DNA of 33,840 nt from Gammaproteobacteria bacterium (GCA_015484945.1 WFUO01000036.1:1-33840), one strand, 5' to 3'. Positions 18,931-27,464 are shown, counted from the first letter of the stretch. Numbers and translations: made by a program. The notes: generated from the letters alone by a model not told the origin.

Positions 18931-19371
18931 CTATTCGTCTGACGAGGCGTGTGGTGTTTTGTCGGCCAGGGCCGGAAAGTCGGCGGCATGCCGGCTGATC
19001 CATTCGCGCGCGGCCTGGTTGCTGCTGATGCGCCTGCCGGTGCGGCGCTGTACTTCCCGCTTGTACTGTTCAATGTGGCAGACTTGTTCGACCATGCGCG
19101 CCGTGAATACATCGTCCGGATCGAGAAAGCGCACGCCGATGCGATAGTGGTCGCCATGATGCCGGCACCAGGCCACGCAAACATCGGCGCAGAAGGTGGG
19201 TTCGACCAGATCGATGCAAACATTGAGTACCGTGCCCTGCGGCCAGGGCCGTTGCGACACCAGCGACAGGCCGCCCTGGCTGATATTGGCGAGCTGCAGC
19301 GGGGTGGCTTCGCCACGCGTCTGGCGGATGGCGATGGGGATGTCTGCGGGATGGCGTATGTAGCTGCGCAT
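18931..19371 (-). CDS. PilZ-domain protein (probable c-di-GMP receptor)
   Basis: From ATG 19371 it encodes 146 aa. The c-di-GMP motifs are present: RSYIR (R2 and R6, RxxxR) at the very start and NISQGG (29-34, the [D/N]xSxxG motif). The barrel continues with GTVLNVCIDL, VCVAWCRHHGDHYRIGVRFLD, and the last 50 residues are a basic helical extension. Such single-domain proteins relay c-di-GMP levels to motility or envelope targets, which fits the two large c-di-GMP enzymes 1.4-4 kb away. An inverted repeat (19379-19402) sits just before the start codon; no good ribosome-binding site is visible. Confidence 0.88.
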   Translation of the reverse strand: MRSYIRHPADIPIAIRQTRGEATPLQLANISQGGLSLVSQRPWPQGTVLNVCIDLVEPTFCADVCVAWCRHHGDHYRIGVRFLDPDDVFTARMVEQVCHIEQYKREVQRRTGRRISSNQAAREWISRHAADFPALADKTPHASSDE

Positions 19372-19378
19372 GTCTCTA

Positions 19379-19402
19379 GCCTGAATATAGCTGTTTTCAG
19401 GC
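19379..19402. repeat. Inverted repeat upstream of the PilZ gene
   Basis: GCCTGAA (19379-19385) and TTCAGGC (19396-19402) form perfect 7-bp arms with a 10-base spacer, 8 bases before the PilZ start codon on the minus strand. There is no T-tract, so an operator or a structure near the ribosome-binding site is more likely than a terminator. Confidence 0.5.
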
Positions 19403-19460
19403 GTATCTGCAGTCTGGCGGTACAAGCCCGAAACCGGAGACGCAGCGACGATGGAAAGGC

Positions 19461-19871
19461 TTATTGCTGTTTTTGCAGGGCCACGTGGATCAGTCCTTCG
19501 ACCAGGTCCGGCTCGAGGTCGAGGCCCGGTTCCTGGCCGGGGTTGATCGATATCCCGCAACCGGCGCCGATGCGCCGCAACAGCCACTGCATATCGACCA
19601 GGATGCCGCCGCGAAAGTCGGGGAAATCGGCCAGGAAGGGTTGTGCCCGGTCCGGGCTGGTGAACAGGATCAGCACGGTCATGCCATCCTCGGTCTCCAG
19701 GGTCAGCGGTATGGCCTTGTCGCTTGTCTGGAAGCCGCCAACCGGCGCATCGTCCCTGACCGGCATGAACACCTGTGATTCGAGCAGCGCTTCCATGAAC
19801 GACTGGTCGCTGATCTCTCCGTCGTGCAGGGCCTGAAGCCGGGCTTCGAGTTCGTTGCGGACTGATGGCAT
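19461..19871 (-). CDS. SseB-family protein
   Basis: The ATG at 19871 (MPSVRNELEARL) has GGAG at a 7-base spacing; another ATG two codons earlier is too close to that site. The 136 aa contain an SseB N-terminal domain: FMEALLESQVFMPV, then TLETEDGMTVLILFTSPDRAQPFLADFP, GGILVDMQWLLRRIGAGCGISINPG and LEPDLVEGLI. SseB is a poorly understood cytosolic protein named for enhancing serine sensitivity. It heads a minus-strand group with the PilZ and zinc-ribbon genes and diverges from slyX. Confidence 0.85.
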   Translation of the reverse strand: MPSVRNELEARLQALHDGEISDQSFMEALLESQVFMPVRDDAPVGGFQTSDKAIPLTLETEDGMTVLILFTSPDRAQPFLADFPDFRGGILVDMQWLLRRIGAGCGISINPGQEPGLDLEPDLVEGLIHVALQKQQ

Positions 19872-19963
19872 GGGCATGCTCCGGTGGCTGGCTGAAATTG
19901 CTATTATTGCGCATCCCGCGCCACGATACAGCCTGCGGGCGCGCAAGCACGAAAGGGTGATGC

Positions 19964-20173
19964 ATGAACAGCGAACAACGCTTTGCCGAGCTGGAGTCCC
20001 GGCTGGCCTTTCAGGAGGCCGCGATCGACGACATGAGCCGCGCGCTGGCGCGCCAGGCCAGCGAAATCGACGCCCTGCAACGGGCGTTGAAGATCCTGCA
20101 CGAGCGCCTGCAACAGCTGGCGCCGCCCGAGGCGGGCGATGCGGCCGACGAACCGCCGCCTCCCCATTACTGA
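19964..20173 (+). CDS. slyX: SlyX family protein
   Basis: The 69-aa product is almost entirely a heptad-patterned coiled coil (RFAELESRLAFQEAAIDDMSRALARQASEIDALQRALKILHERLQQL), ending in the typical PPPPHY tail of SlyX. AAAGGGTG precedes the ATG. SlyX is a small conserved gammaproteobacterial protein without an assigned biochemical role. Its stop overlaps the end of the convergent GIY-YIG gene by seven bases. Confidence 0.92.
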   Translation: MNSEQRFAELESRLAFQEAAIDDMSRALARQASEIDALQRALKILHERLQQLAPPEAGDAADEPPPPHY

Positions 20174-20427
20174 GCGCACAGTTCCAGTTTGACGTGGCGT
20201 GGCAGACGGCGCAGGCGGTGTTCGTATCTGAGCGCCTCGCTCCGGGTCTGGCAGGTCTGGCTGAAGACCAGTTCGACCGGGCGCCGGCTGCGCGTGTAGC
20301 GTGCCCCGCGCGCCGTGTGGTTGTGTTCGTACAGGCGGCGTTCGAGGTTGGTGGTGATGCCGGTGTACAGGCTGCCGTCGCTGCAGCGCAGCAAATAGAC
20401 ATGCCAGGTCTGCGTGGCCTCAGGCAT
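20167..20427 (-). CDS. GIY-YIG endonuclease-fold protein (YhbQ/UPF0213 type)
   Basis: The 86 aa form a single GIY-YIG domain: WHVYLLRCSDGSLYTGITTNLERRLYEHN (the GIY-equivalent VYLLRC and the YTG), ARYTRSRRPVELVF and RSEALRYEHRLRRLPRHVKLEL with the catalytic-type glutamate. YhbQ-like proteins are small single-domain nucleases thought to act in DNA repair or turnover. The start overlaps the stop of the YdcH-like gene by eight bases, so they are translationally linked. Confidence 0.93.
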   Translation of the reverse strand: MPEATQTWHVYLLRCSDGSLYTGITTNLERRLYEHNHTARGARYTRSRRPVELVFSQTCQTRSEALRYEHRLRRLPRHVKLELCAQ

Positions 20428-20626
20428 TGAGGTCCGGTATCAGACGGCTTTCGATGACGCGTATCATGTCCTTGAGCATCAGCTTGCGTTTCTTCAGGCG
20501 CCGCATCATGAGCTGATCGGCGCCTGGATCGTCACTCAGGCGCATGATGACTTCGTCCAGATCACGGTGTTCGACCTGTAATGCATGCAGGCGTTCTTCC
20601 AGAGCTTCTCTTTCACTGTCTTTCAT
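20420..20626 (-). CDS. YdcH-like DUF465 protein
   Basis: The 68 aa form a helical hairpin: ERLHALQVEHRDLDEVIMRLSDDPGADQLMMRRLKKRKLMLKDMI with the DUF465 signature LKKRKLxLKDxI. The function is unknown; the family is widespread in proteobacteria. AAGG is 5 bases before the ATG, and the SD-plus-ATG unit is duplicated directly upstream (20624-20643). Confidence 0.92.
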   Translation of the reverse strand: MKDSEREALEERLHALQVEHRDLDEVIMRLSDDPGADQLMMRRLKKRKLMLKDMIRVIESRLIPDLNA

Positions 20627-20643
20627 GCCTTGTCATGCCTTGT
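20624..20643 (-). repeat. Tandem 10-bp repeat duplicating ribosome-binding site and start codon
   Basis: On the minus strand ACAAGGCATG occurs twice in a row. The second ATG starts the YdcH-like gene. The first opens a seven-codon out-of-frame mini-ORF that ends inside it. Confidence 0.6.
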
Positions 20644-20659
20644 TGCGTCGGGTGAGGTT

Positions 20660-20665
20660 ATTATA
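20660..20665 (-). promoter_or_regulatory. Possible -10 box of the ydcH-like gene
   Basis: A perfect TATAAT lies on the minus strand 33 bases before the YdcH-like start codon, in the 76-base gap after the GGDEF-EAL gene. No good -35 hexamer is found 16-18 bases upstream. Confidence 0.35.
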
Positions 20666-20702
20666 GCGCCAGGCGCGGGTGCCGGCAGATGCTTTTGAAG
20701 CG

Positions 20703-23246
20703 TCAGTTGGCGCGTTTCTCATGCTCGCCGAGCCACTGTTCGAACGCATCGGCCGGCATCGGCTTGCCGATGTGGTAGCCCTGTACGGCATCACAGCCCA
20801 GCACGTTCAGTGTGATCAGGGTTTCGGCATCCTCCACACCTTCGGCAACCACCCTGAGCGACAGGTTGTGGGCCAGGTCGATGGTCGAGCGGACGATGAC
20901 CGCGTCGTTGTCATTGGTTTCCATGTTCATGATGAACGAGCGGTCGATCTTGAGTTCGGTCACTGGCAGGCGCTTGAGATAGGCCAGGGACGAAAAACCG
21001 GTCCCGTAGTCGTCCACCGAGATCAGGATCCCGTGGGCATGCAGTTCATTGAGGATCGTCAGCGCCTTGTCGATGTTGCTCATGAAGGCGGTTTCAGTGA
21101 TTTCCAGCGTCAGCGCGTCCCAGGGCAGGTCGTAGTGGCGGATCATGGCGATGATGTCACTGCACAGTTCGAGATCCTGCAGGTTGAGTGCCGACAGGTT
21201 GACGCTGACATTGATGTCGATGCCGCGCGCACGCCATTGACAGCATTGCGAGATGGCGCTGTCGAGCACGTGCAAGGTGAGCTGGCGGATCAGGCCGGTG
21301 TTCTCGGCCAGCGGGATGATCTGGTCCGGGGGGATGTTGCCATGTTGTGGGTGAGTCCAGCGCAGCAGGGCCTCGACACCGGTGATCGCCCCACTGGCGA
21401 GATTCATCTGTGGCTGGTAGTGCAATTGTACGTCGCCATTGCGCAACGCCATGCGCAGGTCGCCGATCAGGCTCAGTTTGCCGGGGCTGTGTGAATCCTG
21501 TTCCGGGTCATAGACGGCGTATTGGGAGTTGCCGCGCTTGGCGTTGTACATGGCGATATCGGCGTGCTGGATCAGCAGGTCGCCATTGTCGCCATGATCC
21601 GGGTACAGGGCGATGCCGATGCTCGCGCCGACATACAGGCTGTGGCCCTCGATGATGAAATTTTTCTCCAGCTGTTGGTGGATCTTTTCGGCAATGCGTA
21701 TGGCCTCGTCACATCCGGTGGCCGGCAGCAGGATGGCGAACTCGTCCCCGCCGAGTCTGGCGATGGTATCGCTCTGACGCAGCGTGGTCAGCAGGCGCAG
21801 GCCGATGCGTTCGAGTATCTGGTCGCCGACCTGGTGGCCGAGGGTGTCGTTTATCTCCTTGAAGTGATCCAGATCCATGATCAGCAGGGCCAGATTGCCA
21901 CCCTTGCGCCGGGCCGTGAAGATGGCTTGCTGCAGACGGTCCTGTAGCAGCGTGCGGTTGGGCAACCCGGTCAGGGCGTCATGCAACGCCTGGTGTTCCA
22001 GCGCCGACTGGCGGCTGCGGATCTGGCGGCGCATTTCGTTGAACGCGGCCACCAGGTCGTGGGTTTCTTCCAGGCGCGTGTCAGGCAGGCTGATCAGATC
22101 ATTGCCATGGCTGGCCTGGCGCAGGGTCTGTGACATCTGCCTGACCGAGCGGAAGATCGTGCGATCCAGATACAGGAAGGCGGCGAAAAACAGCAGAAAG
22201 ATGATGCCCGACAGCAGCCACAGGATACGGATGGTATTGTTGGCCATCGTGGTCATGTTGTCGATGTCCTGATTGGCCGTGTCGCGCAACTGTTGTTCCA
22301 GTTGCATCAGACGCGCGTGCAGGCGGTTATAGGCCGGCATGACGCGCGCGGCCTTGCGTACCAGGTCCATACGCCAGCCCGTACCCCTGTTGATCTCGAG
22401 CACCTTGAGCAGGTTGCGCCGCCAGGCCAGTGCGTTCCTTTTCATCATCTGCAGGGCGTCTTCGGTTTCGAATCCCAGATCCTCTCTTTTCAGCAGGACA
22501 TCGATCTGACGGACGATCTCGCGGTTGAGTGTAAGCAGGCCACCGGCTTGCCTGTTCAGTGCATCGAGTGAGAACGACCCCATGCGGTTGATCAGGTACA
22601 TGCGGAACTCGTTGATCAACAGGCGCCACGAACGGCTCACCAGCACCAGTTGGCGGTAGATCTCCCGTTGTGCGGGACGTGACAACGCCTCACCGGTTTC
22701 CTGTAAGGCGATCGATACCGCGCTGTCGAAATTGCGCACGAGTGGCAGCATGATATCGCGCGCATAGTGAAAGGCCGGCAACTGGCGTATGGGGTTGCGT
22801 CGTAACGCGAACAGCTTGCGCACCTCGTTTCGATAATGTTCGAGGTTCTGTTCTATTTTCACGATCTTGCCGCTCAGCCCGTTGTTCCGTACCCAGCCGG
22901 TGTTGCCGATCTCGCGGATCAGCGCCTGCATCTGCCGGTAACTGGATTCCCATTCGAGTATGGTCTTGTTGCGTGGCGCCAGCAGGTAGTTGTCAACCGC
23001 GTCGTTGAGATCGCCAAGCAGCTGGAGGGTGGTGTTGAGGATGGTGCTGACCTGCAGGCGCTGGAGTATGCGGGCGCTGTTTTCGGTGCGTGTGTTCTCC
23101 AGGTAGTGTTGCGCCAGTCCCGCGAGCAGCATGATCGTCAGCGTGGACAGCAAGGTGACCAGCAGATAGCGCCGGCGCAAGCTGCCAAGTCGTCGTGGCC
23201 GGGATTGATCGACATTGCCTGAGGGATTCGTGCTGCTGTCAGGCAT
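20703..23246 (-). CDS. Membrane GGDEF-EAL c-di-GMP turnover protein
   Basis: The 847 aa run: membrane helix (about 26-48), a long helical periplasmic sensor (about 50-335), a second helix (about 339-361), HAMP (about 361-412), GGDEF (about 415-585) and EAL (about 590-845). The cyclase site is intact (LGGDEF, 499-503) with an inhibitory RxxD site (RQSD, 490-493) exactly five residues before it. The phosphodiesterase site is intact too: EALLRW (625-630), NVSVNLS, EITE, DDYGTGFSSL (745-754), KIDRSF and VVAEGVE. It could make or break c-di-GMP. It diverges from the second EAL gene across a 184-205-base gap with AT-rich stretches. Confidence 0.95.
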   Translation of the reverse strand: MPDSSTNPSGNVDQSRPRRLGSLRRRYLLVTLLSTLTIMLLAGLAQHYLENTRTENSARILQRLQVSTILNTTLQLLGDLNDAVDNYLLAPRNKTILEWESSYRQMQALIREIGNTGWVRNNGLSGKIVKIEQNLEHYRNEVRKLFALRRNPIRQLPAFHYARDIMLPLVRNFDSAVSIALQETGEALSRPAQREIYRQLVLVSRSWRLLINEFRMYLINRMGSFSLDALNRQAGGLLTLNREIVRQIDVLLKREDLGFETEDALQMMKRNALAWRRNLLKVLEINRGTGWRMDLVRKAARVMPAYNRLHARLMQLEQQLRDTANQDIDNMTTMANNTIRILWLLSGIIFLLFFAAFLYLDRTIFRSVRQMSQTLRQASHGNDLISLPDTRLEETHDLVAAFNEMRRQIRSRQSALEHQALHDALTGLPNRTLLQDRLQQAIFTARRKGGNLALLIMDLDHFKEINDTLGHQVGDQILERIGLRLLTTLRQSDTIARLGGDEFAILLPATGCDEAIRIAEKIHQQLEKNFIIEGHSLYVGASIGIALYPDHGDNGDLLIQHADIAMYNAKRGNSQYAVYDPEQDSHSPGKLSLIGDLRMALRNGDVQLHYQPQMNLASGAITGVEALLRWTHPQHGNIPPDQIIPLAENTGLIRQLTLHVLDSAISQCCQWRARGIDINVSVNLSALNLQDLELCSDIIAMIRHYDLPWDALTLEITETAFMSNIDKALTILNELHAHGILISVDDYGTGFSSLAYLKRLPVTELKIDRSFIMNMETNDNDAVIVRSTIDLAHNLSLRVVAEGVEDAETLITLNVLGCDAVQGYHIGKPMPADAFEQWLGEHEKRAN

Positions 23247-23430
23247 GTCTTGCGCCCGCTCCTGTGATCATGAAAAAGCTGTACCGGATGACGAATTTAT
23301 CGTATTCAAATCAAAGGCTTCCCGGTTCTTCATCATTATAGTCCAAAATCGGCCGTCTGCCGGACAGGGTCGTTTATCGCCGGCCTGTTAAAGAGTCATC
23401 CGGTCACGACGCTATATATAGCATGTCCGT

Positions 23431-25254
23431 GTGTTTGCCCAGGTCCTGTCCATGAGCCGGTCGTCCCCCCTGTCGAGTCTGGCGGTACTCCCGCGTGTGC
23501 TGGAAAGGGGCGGGATGCGCAGGCTGCTGTGGCTCATGCTCGCCGGTGTCGTGGGCTTCGCCCTGTTGACGGCATGGACGTATCGCGTGGTCGCGATGCG
23601 CAATCTGACCACCGTGCTGGCCTCGCCGTCCGTTGAGAGAACGCCCGAATCCGTTGGATTGACGCGCGCGCGCGTGCAGGCATCTGTGCGTCAAGGCAGG
23701 ACCTTGATCGAACAGGGTGGCCGGATCTATCTTGTGTCACGCCGTCATACGGGCGCCGATACGATGGTGACCGATGTCACCGTCATCATGCGCGAGATCA
23801 GCGCCGGTCAGTGGCGTCTGGCGGGACTGGCAATGGTACTGGCCGGTTTGCTTGCCACATTTGTTTACATTCAGATCCTGCGGATCAGGCAGCGATATCT
23901 GGCAGATCGTGAAACCTTCATCGAGCGGACCGAGCAGTTGCTGTTTCGCGCCAGTCACGACGAGCTGACCGGCCTGCCCACACATTCCCTGTTCATCGAA
24001 TCACTTGGCAAGGCCATGTCACGCGCGCGGCGCGAGGACCATCTCGCGGCGGTCTTGTGTATCGCCGTGACGGGTGTGCGGGAGGCTGGTGAACAGGCCG
24101 GCCTGCAGGGTAGCGAGCAGGTGCTCAGGGAGCTTGCACAGCGTATGAGCGGTGTGCTGCGCCAGCAGGACGCACTGTGCCGTTACTGTGGCAACGAATT
24201 CCTGTTGTTGCTGGATGGAATCCGCCATGTCGATCAGGCCACGGCCGTGGTCGAGCGTCTGTTCGAGCTGTGTATCGAACCGGTACGGTTTGGCAAGCGT
24301 GACTACAAGCTGGGCATGCACATCGGCATCAGTTGCTATCCGTTCTCGGATGTCGATGCCGAGGGGCTCATCGGTGAGGCGCGCATGGCCATGAATCGTG
24401 CCGCCGAGGAGAGCAAGAGTGGCTATCGCTATTTCTCCGATGCCATGCAGACCGAGGTCGCACGGCGTCTGTTCGTGAGTTCGGGCATGGAGGCTGCCAT
24501 GCGCAGCGGCGAGCTGAGCCTGCACTACCAGCCCAAGATCAACCTGGCGAGCTGGCAGATGAAGGGCGCCGAGGCACTGTTGCGCTGGGAACACCCGCAA
24601 GAGGGCATGATCAGCCCGGTCGAGTTCATTCCGGTCATCGAACAGAGCAATCTGATCATCGAGGTTGGCGAATGGGTGTTGCGCGAGGCCTGCCGGACGA
24701 TGCGCGAATGGAAACAGCGCAGTGAATCGCCATTGACGATCGCTGTCAATGTTTCGCCGAGACAGTTCCAGGATCCGGATTTCGTCGGCCGGTTCGTACA
24801 CATTGTCGCCGAGCAAGGTTGCGAGCCGGCCGACTTCGAGCTCGAGATCACCGAGGGCAGTCTGATCGATGACGTGAACGAGAGCATCGGGATCCTGCGA
24901 CAGCTCAAGGGTGCGGGCTTCAGGCTGGCCATCGACGATTTCGGCACCGGGTATTCGTCGCTCAGTTACCTGCAGCGGTTTCCGGTCGATACCCTCAAGA
25001 TCGACCGGGCGTTTGTCAGGGATCTGCATGTCAACAAGGACAGCGCAGCCATCGTCACCACCATCATGGGCCTGTCACACAATCTGCGCATGGACGTGGT
25101 GGCCGAGGGCGTGGAGCTGATGGAGCAGCTGACTTTTCTGAACGCCCTGGGTTGCCGCAACATCCAGGGGTATCTGTTCAGCAAGCCGGTGCCGCGCGAG
25201 ACATTGTTCGAGCTCGATATCGACAACTGGCGGCCCATGCTCGAGGCCGGTTGA
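23431..25254 (+). CDS. Membrane EAL phosphodiesterase with degenerate GGDEF domain
   Basis: The start is GTG 23431 or ATG 23452. From the GTG the 607 aa have a membrane helix (about 31-53), a short periplasmic loop of about 70 residues, a second helix (about 129-150), a GGDEF-fold domain whose signature reads CGNEF (253-257), so it cannot make c-di-GMP, and an EAL domain with EALLRWEHP (381-389), NVSPRQF, EITEGSLI, DDFGTGYSSL (502-511), KIDRAFV and VVAEGVE. The EAL residues needed for metal binding and catalysis look intact, so it probably hydrolyses c-di-GMP, with the altered GGDEF acting as a regulatory module. It faces away from the GGDEF-EAL gene and ends 11 bases before the comF stop. 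Confidence 0.95.
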   Translation: MFAQVLSMSRSSPLSSLAVLPRVLERGGMRRLLWLMLAGVVGFALLTAWTYRVVAMRNLTTVLASPSVERTPESVGLTRARVQASVRQGRTLIEQGGRIYLVSRRHTGADTMVTDVTVIMREISAGQWRLAGLAMVLAGLLATFVYIQILRIRQRYLADRETFIERTEQLLFRASHDELTGLPTHSLFIESLGKAMSRARREDHLAAVLCIAVTGVREAGEQAGLQGSEQVLRELAQRMSGVLRQQDALCRYCGNEFLLLLDGIRHVDQATAVVERLFELCIEPVRFGKRDYKLGMHIGISCYPFSDVDAEGLIGEARMAMNRAAEESKSGYRYFSDAMQTEVARRLFVSSGMEAAMRSGELSLHYQPKINLASWQMKGAEALLRWEHPQEGMISPVEFIPVIEQSNLIIEVGEWVLREACRTMREWKQRSESPLTIAVNVSPRQFQDPDFVGRFVHIVAEQGCEPADFELEITEGSLIDDVNESIGILRQLKGAGFRLAIDDFGTGYSSLSYLQRFPVDTLKIDRAFVRDLHVNKDSAAIVTTIMGLSHNLRMDVVAEGVELMEQLTFLNALGCRNIQGYLFSKPVPRETLFELDIDNWRPMLEAG

Positions 25255-25265
25255 GCGGCATTCAC

Positions 25266-25973
25266 TCATCTGGCGCGGGCCGCGCGCGCCACAGCCCAGA
25301 CTTCAACCCGTTTCGCGCCATCGCGCAACAGCGTACTGCACAGTTCGTGACTGGTGCTGCCGGTCGTTACCACATCATCGATGATCGCCACATGCGCCGG
25401 CAGAGGTGCAGTGACGACGAACGCATTGCGCAGGTTGCGCCGGCGCGCCTGCCGGTCGAGTGTGGCCTGGCTGGAGGTGGCCCGCACGCGGCGGCAGGCG
25501 CCGGTGTGAAGCGGAATGCCGGTTACGCGCGCGACATGACGGGCGATCTCGGTGGCCTGGTTGAAACCGCGCACGCGTTGACGCGCGGGGTGCAGCGGCA
25601 CGGGGATCAGAACATCAGGCAGTGCTCCGTCGGGCTGCCGCATCACGTGACGGCCAAGCAGCCCGCCCAGCAGGCGCGCGCTGGCGATATGATCGTGAAA
25701 CTTGAGCTGGCGCACCAGGTGCGCCATGACACCCTCGTAGCGCCAGGGCACGACGATTCGCGCATGCCGTGGCGGCGTGGCCTGGCAGCGGCCGCACACC
25801 AGACCATCGGCGGGCATGGGTTCGGCGCAGCCCGCGCAGGCGGGATGGTTGGCGGGCAGGGTGGTGGCGCAGTCCGGGCACAGGTCCAGATCAGCGGGAG
25901 CCGGTCCATGACAGAGGGCACAGACAGCACGGGGGCGGCAGAATTGCTTAAAATATGTCCATATGTTAACCAT
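25266..25973 (-). CDS. comF: ComF family amidophosphoribosyltransferase-like protein
   Basis: The start at ATG 25973 (MVNIWTYFKQF) has AGGA at an 8-base spacing; the open frame extends further but into the promoter region. The 235 aa hold an N-terminal four-cysteine zinc domain (CALCHGPAP..LCPDC and CAGCAEPM..VCGRC), then the PRTase domain: YEGVMAHLVRQLKFHD, LIPVPLHPARQRVRGFNQATEIAR, ATSSQATLDRQARRRNLRNAF and the PRPP loop VAIIDDVVTTGST. ComF takes part in uptake of transforming DNA. It commonly lies next to and divergent from the biotin operon, as here. Confidence 0.95.
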   Translation of the reverse strand: MVNIWTYFKQFCRPRAVCALCHGPAPADLDLCPDCATTLPANHPACAGCAEPMPADGLVCGRCQATPPRHARIVVPWRYEGVMAHLVRQLKFHDHIASARLLGGLLGRHVMRQPDGALPDVLIPVPLHPARQRVRGFNQATEIARHVARVTGIPLHTGACRRVRATSSQATLDRQARRRNLRNAFVVTAPLPAHVAIIDDVVTTGSTSHELCSTLLRDGAKRVEVWAVARAARAR

Positions 25974-25996
25974 CGGAATTCCTTTCCGGTTGACTG
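25963..25996. promoter_or_regulatory. BirA-like biotin operator
   Basis: ATGTTAACC (25963-25971) and GGTTGACTG (25988-25996) are imperfect inverted arms with a 16-base spacer. They match 7/9 and 6/9 bases of the E. coli BirA operator arms as I remember them (TTGTAAACC, N16, GGTTTACAA). The right arm covers the -35 box of the bio promoter and the left arm touches the comF start codon. Confidence 0.55.
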
Positions 25997-26017
25997 ATGG
26001 CCGGTTCCCGCTATCAT
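25990..26017 (+). promoter_or_regulatory. Promoter of the biotin operon
   Basis: TTGACT (25990-25995) and TATCAT (26012-26017) are 16 bases apart, the best sigma70-like pair in the comF/bio gap. The message would have a leader of about 125 bases before the first gene at 26149. Confidence 0.65.
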
Positions 26018-26148
26018 GCGCGGTAGCCCCGACCGGGTGCCGTGACAGGCGCGCACGCTGGCGACCGGTTCGGGATGTTGTCACGCAAGCCTGCCGGAGT
26101 CCAGCATGCCCACTCATTTCTGCATCACCCCGGACCGGAGTCATCCCC

Positions 26149-26520
26149 ATGGTCGTTAGCGGCGCGTCGGCACGCAAGGCCGCGGCGATGTTCAACATCG
26201 GCAACATCATTGGTATCGCGGTGCCAGTGCCGCTTGGTTTGTTGTGGCTCGGCATCTCGATGGTGGTCTATGCGATGAACCGTCATCATCCCAACCCCCG
26301 GGTCGGCCATTACACCCAGCAGGCGGCCTACCGCTTCTACGGGATCACCGGTTTCTTCGTTGCCGCCGGGGCCTTCATCCCGCGTGGTGACTGGCAATTG
26401 TACGCGTTGGCCTGGGCTGGCGCCGCCGCGATCCTGGTTCCGTGGTCGCTGATCGACCTGGCACGGATCCGGCGCGAGACCTGGGAGGACGTGACCATTG
26501 ACGAGGAACAGCCATCATGA
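26149..26520 (+). CDS. Hypothetical membrane protein, first gene of the bio operon
   Basis: From ATG 26149, with GGAG ten bases upstream, it encodes 123 aa with three hydrophobic segments: about 16-42 ([20 protein letters not shown]), 64-79 ([15 protein letters not shown]) and 84-102 ([19 protein letters not shown]), ending in an acidic tail. I do not recognise the family. Its stop overlaps the bioB start (ATGA), so it is translated with bioB behind the BirA-like promoter. A link to biotin uptake or use is possible but rests only on this position; it has neither the length nor the visible motifs of BioY. Confidence 0.82.
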   Translation: MVVSGASARKAAAMFNIGNIIGIAVPVPLGLLWLGISMVVYAMNRHHPNPRVGHYTQQAAYRFYGITGFFVAAGAFIPRGDWQLYALAWAGAAAILVPWSLIDLARIRRETWEDVTIDEEQPS

Positions 26521-27464
26521 CCGATATTCGCCATGACTGGACACGCGAGGAGGTGCTGGCGCTGCTCGAACGGCCGTTCAACGACCTGCTGTTCGAGGCG
26601 CAACGCATTCACCGGCAACACTTCGACCCCAACCGCGTACAGGTCAGCACCCTGTTGAGCATCAAGACCGGGGGTTGCCCGGAAGACTGCGGCTACTGTT
26701 CGCAAAGCGCTCATCACCGCACCGATCTGGAACGCGAACGCCTGCTGGAGATCGACGAAGTGGTGCGTGCCGCGCAGGCGGCCAGAGACAAGGGCGCCAG
26801 CCGCTTCTGTATGGGTGCCGCCTGGCGTTCGCCGCACGACCGCGATTTCGAGCACATCGAAACCATGGTGCGCGAGGTCAAGGCACTGGGTATGGAGACC
26901 TGCATGACCCTGGGCATGCTCAGGCCGGAACAGGCGCACAGGCTGAAGGCGGCCGGGCTGGACTACTACAACCACAATCTCGACACCTCGCCGGAATACT
27001 ATGGCGAAGTCGTGACCACACGCACCTACCAGGACCGGCTCGATACCCTGTCGTATGTGCGTGACGCGGGCATAAAGGTCTGTTGCGGCGGTATCCTGGG
27101 CATGGGTGAGAGTGAGGCAGACCGCGCCTCGTTGCTTCAGCAACTCGCCAATCTGCCCGCGCACCCGGAGAGCGTGCCGATCAATCTGCTGGTGCAGGTA
27201 GAGGGCACACCGCTGCATGGCGTGGAACCGCTCGATCCGCTCGACTTCGTACGTACCATCGCCGCCGCGCGGATCATGATGCCGGCCTCATGGGTGCGGT
27301 TGTCGGCCGGACGCACCGACATGAGCGATGAACTGCAGGCCCTGTGTTTTCTTGCCGGCGCAAATTCCATCTTCTATGGCGAACGCCTGCTGACCACCGA
27401 CAATCCGGATGCCGACCATGATCGCGCACTGTTTGCGCGTCTCGGTATCGATGCCCTGCAGTGA
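26517..27464 (+). CDS. bioB: Biotin synthase
   Basis: The 315-aa radical-SAM enzyme carries the cluster motif [13 protein letters not shown] (C54, C58, C61) for the SAM-binding [4Fe-4S], and [32 protein letters not shown] and the C-terminal [35 protein letters not shown], whose arginine helps bind the [2Fe-2S] sulfur donor. It inserts sulfur into dethiobiotin, the last step of biotin synthesis. It overlaps the membrane-protein gene by four bases and leads into bioF 19 bases downstream. Confidence 0.98.
   Translation: MTDIRHDWTREEVLALLERPFNDLLFEAQRIHRQHFDPNRVQVSTLLSIKTGGCPEDCGYCSQSAHHRTDLERERLLEIDEVVRAAQAARDKGASRFCMGAAWRSPHDRDFEHIETMVREVKALGMETCMTLGMLRPEQAHRLKAAGLDYYNHNLDTSPEYYGEVVTTRTYQDRLDTLSYVRDAGIKVCCGGILGMGESEADRASLLQQLANLPAHPESVPINLLVQVEGTPLHGVEPLDPLDFVRTIAAARIMMPASWVRLSAGRTDMSDELQALCFLAGANSIFYGERLLTTDNPDADHDRALFARLGIDALQ

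Noticed and set aside
24019-25029. 336-codon minus-strand open frame opposite the EAL gene
   Set aside because: An antisense shadow of conserved EAL coding sequence.
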